Below are positions 60,756 to 64,000 of a stretch of DNA of 64,000 nt, in pieces. Under the pieces are notes generated by a model, which did no database searches, was not told the origin of the DNA, and worked only from the letters and a program-made list of their open reading frames with translations. The stretch covers positions 96,740-160,739 of the forward strand of contig DAOTCE010000008.1 of the NCBI GenBank assembly GCA_035452965.1. Reading direction: 5' to 3'. Every line of letters starts with the position of its first letter. The stretch's first letter is position 1. Source of the DNA: Candidatus Paceibacterota bacterium (lineage in GTDB: Bacteria; Verrucomicrobiota; Verrucomicrobiia; Limisphaerales; UBA8199). The position numbers and the translations under genes were made by a program.

Positions 60756-62234
60756 ATGGCGAAAGTTCTGCTGGTTGATGATGACTTGACCATGGTGCAG
60801 ATGGTCAGCGAGTTGCTCCGACAGGAAGGGCACGAGGTTTTCCCTTTCTCGAATGGCAGCACCGCGCTGGCCGGGCTCACGGCGCATACGCCCGACGTGG
60901 TGATTACGGACCTTTACTTCGACAAAACGCGGGCGCATGGGCTGGAGGTGGTGCAGAAGGCGCGCGCGATGTCCCCGCCGGCCGTGGTGATCGTCATTAC
61001 CGGCTACGGGACGATCGAAACGGCGGTGGAGGCGATGAAGCACGGGGCGTTCGACTACCTCGAAAAGCCGTTCAAGGTGGAGGAATTGAAGCTCCGCGTG
61101 CAGCGCGCGCTTTCCCACAACGCGGCCATTAGCGAGACGGTCTACCTCCGCAAGCAGCTCAAGAAGAAGTACGAGTTCAGCCAGATCGTCGGCAGCGCCC
61201 CGAAGATGCAGGAGGTGTTCAAGATGATCGAGCGGGTGGCGAACACCGACAGCACAATCCTGGTGCTGGGGGAGAGCGGCACGGGCAAGGAGTTGGTGGC
61301 CCGGGCCTTGCATTACAACAGCCGGCGGCAGTTCGCGCCGTTCGTGCCGGTCAATTGCAGCGCGCTGCCGGAGAACCTGCTGGAGTCGGAACTGTTCGGG
61401 CATCGGCGCGGATCGTTCACGGGGGCGATCAGTGACAAGAAGGGATTGTTCGAGGAGGCGGACGGGGGGACGATTTTCCTGGATGAAGTGGGCTCGATGT
61501 CGGCGATGCTCCAGAGCCGGCTGCTGCGGGTGCTGCAGGAGCGCGAAGTCCGGCGGGTGGGAGAAAACACGCCGATTTATGTCAATGTGCGCGTGGTCGC
61601 CGCGTCCAACGAGCCGCTGGAGAAACGTATCCAGGAGGGCACCTTCCGCGAGGACCTCTATTACCGGCTCAATGTCATTGCCATTCCGCTGCCAAGCCTG
61701 CGGGAGCGGCGGGAAGACATTCCCCTGCTGGTGGCGCACTTCCTCAAGGGCAAGACCAGCGGCACGCCGAACCGGCTGGTGCAAGTGACCCGGCAGACGA
61801 TGGATCTCCTGTGCGCCTACGATTGGCCGGGCAATGTGCGGGAGCTGGAGAATGCCGTCGAGCGGGCCGTGGCTTTGTGCGAAGACGGCGTTATCCGGGC
61901 GGCCGACCTGCCGCCGCGGCTCCTGGCCAGCGTTAAAGCCGCCGCTCCAGGGAAGGACGGTCAGGCCGCAGCCGCGTTGCCGGCCGTGCCCGAATCCGCC
62001 CTCTACCCGCTCCACCTTGGGCCCGAGTCGGAAGCCGCATCGGCGCTGGGTCAACCGGCGGAAGAGCCGCTGATGCCGATGAGGCTCTACCTGCGGCAGC
62101 AGGAGTTGGCCTATCTCAACCGTGCTATCCAACACTGTGGAGGCAACAAGGAACAGGCAGCCCTCCAGCTCGGCATCAGCACGGCGACGATGTACCGGCG
62201 GCTTAGCGCCGACGACAAGGATTCGTCTGTCTAA
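60756..62234 (+). CDS. Sigma-54-dependent response regulator, NtrC family
   Basis: 492 residues from ATG 60756; residues upstream are not protein-like. Receiver domain ~1-120 (VLLVDDDLTMVQMV, phospho-acceptor D52 in VVITDLYF, conserved K in DYLEKPF). The AAA+ domain has Walker A GESGTGKELVARAL, the sigma-54 loop variant GSFTGA, Walker B GGTIFLDEVG and the R-finger region FREDLYYRLNVIAI. A C-terminal Fis-type helix-turn-helix (HCGGNKEQAALQLGISTATM) binds enhancers. It activates sigma-54 RNA polymerase upon phosphorylation. No partner kinase is adjacent. GSFTGA instead of GAFTGA is a natural variant. Confidence 0.95.
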   Translation: MAKVLLVDDDLTMVQMVSELLRQEGHEVFPFSNGSTALAGLTAHTPDVVITDLYFDKTRAHGLEVVQKARAMSPPAVVIVITGYGTIETAVEAMKHGAFDYLEKPFKVEELKLRVQRALSHNAAISETVYLRKQLKKKYEFSQIVGSAPKMQEVFKMIERVANTDSTILVLGESGTGKELVARALHYNSRRQFAPFVPVNCSALPENLLESELFGHRRGSFTGAISDKKGLFEEADGGTIFLDEVGSMSAMLQSRLLRVLQEREVRRVGENTPIYVNVRVVAASNEPLEKRIQEGTFREDLYYRLNVIAIPLPSLRERREDIPLLVAHFLKGKTSGTPNRLVQVTRQTMDLLCAYDWPGNVRELENAVERAVALCEDGVIRAADLPPRLLASVKAAAPGKDGQAAAALPAVPESALYPLHLGPESEAASALGQPAEEPLMPMRLYLRQQELAYLNRAIQHCGGNKEQAALQLGISTATMYRRLSADDKDSSV

Positions 62235-62477
62235 CCGCGCGATTGCGCAAACCCACTAACGCATTGCCTGCCCGCAGCGCAGGATCAAGCCTGGCCAGTA
62301 TCGGTTAAAATCGTCTCACCTCGCAGGTGGGCTCCAGACCTGCGCCGCAAACCGGCTGAACCCGGCTACGCCCATCGCCTGCCGCCCCAACGACTGACCT
62401 CGCCCGCTCCACAAGCCTGGGGCACCCCACACCCAAGCCGGATATGGTGATAAAACGGTGCCAATCCGGTGGGACTA

Positions 62478-62521
62478 CGGTGTGGTTCCCATGGGGGTCG
62501 GCCCCCATGGGAACCACACCG
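62478..62521. repeat. Intergenic palindromic element, copy C
   Basis: Two 20-base complementary arms (CGGTGTGGTTCCC... and ...GGGAACCACACCG) separated by a 4-base TCGG loop. Compensating changes relative to copies A and B (GTATCCC to GGTTCCC on one arm, GGGATAC to GGGAACC on the other) keep the pairing, which argues for selection on the fold or for arm conversion. Confidence 0.9.
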
Positions 62522-62590
62522 GGCTATAAGGGGTGTCACAGCGTTGTCACACCGGTAATTCCGGCTGTGGGGGCTGTGCTGGGAACCACC

Positions 62591-62611
62591 ACTGTCCCAA
62601 AAATGGACACA
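62591..62611 (+). repeat. ACTGTCC/GGACA motif, copy C
   Basis: Identical to copy B for the first 19 of 21 bases (ACTGTCC-caaaaat-GGACA), 92 bases from the centre of palindrome C. Confidence 0.75.
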
Positions 62612-62791
62612 GCGTCGTTTTTCGCCAGGAGGGCTGATCAACTCAGGATTATGGGACGGGACCAATGGATTGCGGCACCGAGCCAACCGCCTTTTTTGCT
62701 TTCTTTGGTCAGGGGGCGGCCTATGATGCCCAAAGGTCGCAGAAAGCGCGGCCCTCCCGGTAACTGGTTTACTGGCCGGAAACCGACATTT

Positions 62792-63754
62792 ATGCCATTA
62801 ACACATACCAAAGAACTGTTCGCCAAGGCGCTGAAGGGCAAATACGCGCTTGGCGCCTTCAACGTCAACAATATGGAGCTCCTCCAGGCCATTATCGAGG
62901 CTTGCGAGGAGGAGAAGGCGCCAGTCATGCTCCAAATCTCCAAGGGAGCCCGCCAATACGCGAACCCCGTTTACCTCAAAAAGCTGATCGAGGCCGCCGT
63001 CAGCCTTTCCAACATCCCCATCGCGGTCCACCTCGACCATGGCGACACCTTCGAGCTGTGCAAGGACTGCATTGACGACGGTTTCACCAGCGTGATGATT
63101 GACGCCAGCCACGACCCGTTCGAGAAGAACGTCGAAATCTGCCGCAAGGTGGTCGAATACGCGCATGCGCACAATGCCGTGGTCGAAGGCGAGTTAGGCT
63201 GTTTGATCGGGGCGCAGTTTGATGAAGGCGAAGAGGGTGGCCAGCATTCCAAAGAGGGGCGCTACACAAATCCCGAACAGGCGGTGGAATTTGTGAAGGC
63301 CTCCGGCGTGGATTCGCTGGCGGTCGCCATCGGCAACTCGCACGGAGCGTATAAGTTCAAAGGCGAACAGCACCTCGACCTGGAGCGGCTCAAGGCGATC
63401 AAGAAAGCGCTCATGGACGCCGGCCTGGGCGACTATCCGCTGGTGCTGCACGGCGCTTCGAGCGTGCCCAAGGATCTGGTGGAAGAGATCAACCATCACG
63501 GTGGCAAGCTGGCCGATGCCGCGGGCGTCCCCGAGGGAGACATCGAAATCGCGCGCCGCACCGGTTGCGCCAAGGTCAATATTGACACCGACCTGCGCCT
63601 GGCGATGACCGCGGCCATCCGCAAGGTTTACGCCGAGAACCCCAAGGAATTCGACCCGCGCAAGTATCTAGGCCCGGCCCGCGCCAAGGTCAAGGCGCTG
63701 GTGCAACACAAGGTCCGCAACGTCCTTTGCTGCGCCGGACACGCCTTCGACTAG
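62792..63754 (+). CDS. fba: Class II fructose-bisphosphate aldolase
   Basis: 320 residues from ATG 62792. The zinc-binding HLDHG is in IAVHLDHGDTFELCKDCID, followed by TSVMIDASHDPFEKNV, AVVEGELGCLIGAQFDEGEEG, the GNSHGAYKF and LHGASSVP blocks with further zinc and substrate contacts, and INIDTDLR-type VNIDTDLRLAMTAAI. The protein is full length. It cleaves fructose 1,6-bisphosphate to dihydroxyacetone phosphate and glyceraldehyde 3-phosphate, or runs in reverse in gluconeogenesis. Closely related tagatose-bisphosphate aldolases cannot be excluded by eye. Monocistronic as far as visible; the last 246 bases of the window after it hold no recognisable feature. Confidence 0.93.
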   Translation: MPLTHTKELFAKALKGKYALGAFNVNNMELLQAIIEACEEEKAPVMLQISKGARQYANPVYLKKLIEAAVSLSNIPIAVHLDHGDTFELCKDCIDDGFTSVMIDASHDPFEKNVEICRKVVEYAHAHNAVVEGELGCLIGAQFDEGEEGGQHSKEGRYTNPEQAVEFVKASGVDSLAVAIGNSHGAYKFKGEQHLDLERLKAIKKALMDAGLGDYPLVLHGASSVPKDLVEEINHHGGKLADAAGVPEGDIEIARRTGCAKVNIDTDLRLAMTAAIRKVYAENPKEFDPRKYLGPARAKVKALVQHKVRNVLCCAGHAFD

Positions 63755-64000
63755 GCAATTGTACCGACCAGGTTTTGCTCCAGCAGCGTGACGGATCTGG
63801 TCCCGCCACGTTGCTTTTGTTGTAAGCTGTACATGACTCAGAGCCTGTGTGATTGAAGGCCCGTGCAGGCGATCACGACCCGAACTGCGAGCCAAAAGCA
63901 CCTGCGAAGCGTTTGGACGGCAGATTGGGAGTCAGCCGAGGGCGTAGATGTTCTCTGTATTGCAAGTGGGATTCTCATCAAAGTTATTCACACAGCCTTG

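Larger units (their letters stand above)
62235..62791. other. 557-base intergenic region holding palindromic element C
   Basis: No gene: the frame that is open into the aldolase gene reads straight through the palindrome and is not protein-like. It carries the palindrome at 62478-62521, CACACCGG-type repeats after it, and the 21-base ACTGTCC motif at 62591-62611, then ~180 bases without visible structure before the aldolase start. Confidence 0.65.

Noticed and set aside
61414..61431. GSFTGA instead of GAFTGA in the sigma-54 activator as a loss of function
   Set aside because: Ser at this position is a known natural variant among sigma-54 activators, so no defect is inferred.
62444..62791. 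N-terminal extension of the aldolase frame
   Set aside because: The 116 extra codons run through palindrome C and are not conserved-looking; aldolase similarity starts at ATG 62792.

Overview
The window looks like chromosomal DNA of a Gram-negative member of the Verrucomicrobiota (PVC superphylum), most likely near the Pedosphaera/Limisphaerales lineage (subdivision 3). This is inferred from gene content: a large sigma factor plus zinc-ribbon Ser/Thr kinase pair, a Tat-exported Gfo/Idh oxidoreductase, a DUF1080-type lipoprotein, a GYF/DUF1559-like fusion, several secreted glycosidases, and outer-membrane genes (WaaA, LptE-like, BamD-like, AlgE-like porin). GC is high, so most real genes have long antisense shadow frames. 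I saw no tRNA, rRNA, CRISPR array, transposase or phage module.

Layout. 1-8.9 kb: end of a large surface protein, a secreted DUF5060/DUF4038 glycosidase-like protein, a serine hydrolase, thioredoxin reductase, a REC-histidine kinase, 6-phosphogluconate dehydrogenase and a DUF1080-like lipoprotein. 8.9-12.9 kb: two nearly identical DUF167/YggU genes flank a sigma factor-kinase operon. 12.9-24.2 kb: a secreted FAH-family protein, a cation/Ca exchanger, two uncharacterised divergent genes, a Tat Gfo/Idh oxidoreductase, a HEAT-repeat protein, a striking Thr-Asn repeat protein and a Rid/chorismatase-like protein. 24.4-31.5 kb: bifunctional fucokinase/GDP-fucose pyrophosphorylase, a GH78 rhamnosidase, a membrane signalling-type protein and HU. 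32.1-41.2 kb: prmC-murA operon, zinc-ribbon protein, BamD-like/LptE-like pair, a second kinase, an NhaD-type antiporter and waaA. 41.3-53.2 kb: a HupE-like exported protein, GH38-type glycosidase, MFS transporter, second GH78 rhamnosidase, GYF/DUF1559-like fusion and porin. 53.5-60.3 kb: a thioesterase and an aryl-acid cluster in which two [CoA ligase + tandem-ACT] pairs bracket an indolepyruvate:ferredoxin oxidoreductase operon. 60.7-63.8 kb: sigma-54 activator and class II fructose-bisphosphate aldolase.

How the genes work together. Secreted hydrolases (DUF4038-like, GH78 x2, GH38) with a porin, DUF1080-like protein and Gfo/Idh enzyme point to use of rhamnose/mannose/fucose-containing polysaccharides, although the genes are dispersed rather than in one utilisation locus. 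The 53.5-60.3 kb cluster fits oxidative decarboxylation of aryl-pyruvates to aryl-acetyl-CoA coupled to ligases, with ACT domains as possible amino-acid sensors.

Most unusual signals. (1) A dispersed intergenic element, made of a 44-52 bp palindrome, CACACCGT-type repeats and a separate ACTGTCC/GGACAGT hairpin, occupies three of the four intergenic gaps longer than 500 bp; a decayed relative sits in the fourth. (2) A secreted protein has Thr-Asn dyads every 8 or 10 residues, resolving into four in-register 26-residue periods. (3) The IorA subunit lacks the usual C-terminal ferredoxin domain. (4) The YggU-like duplication flanks the sigma/kinase operon.
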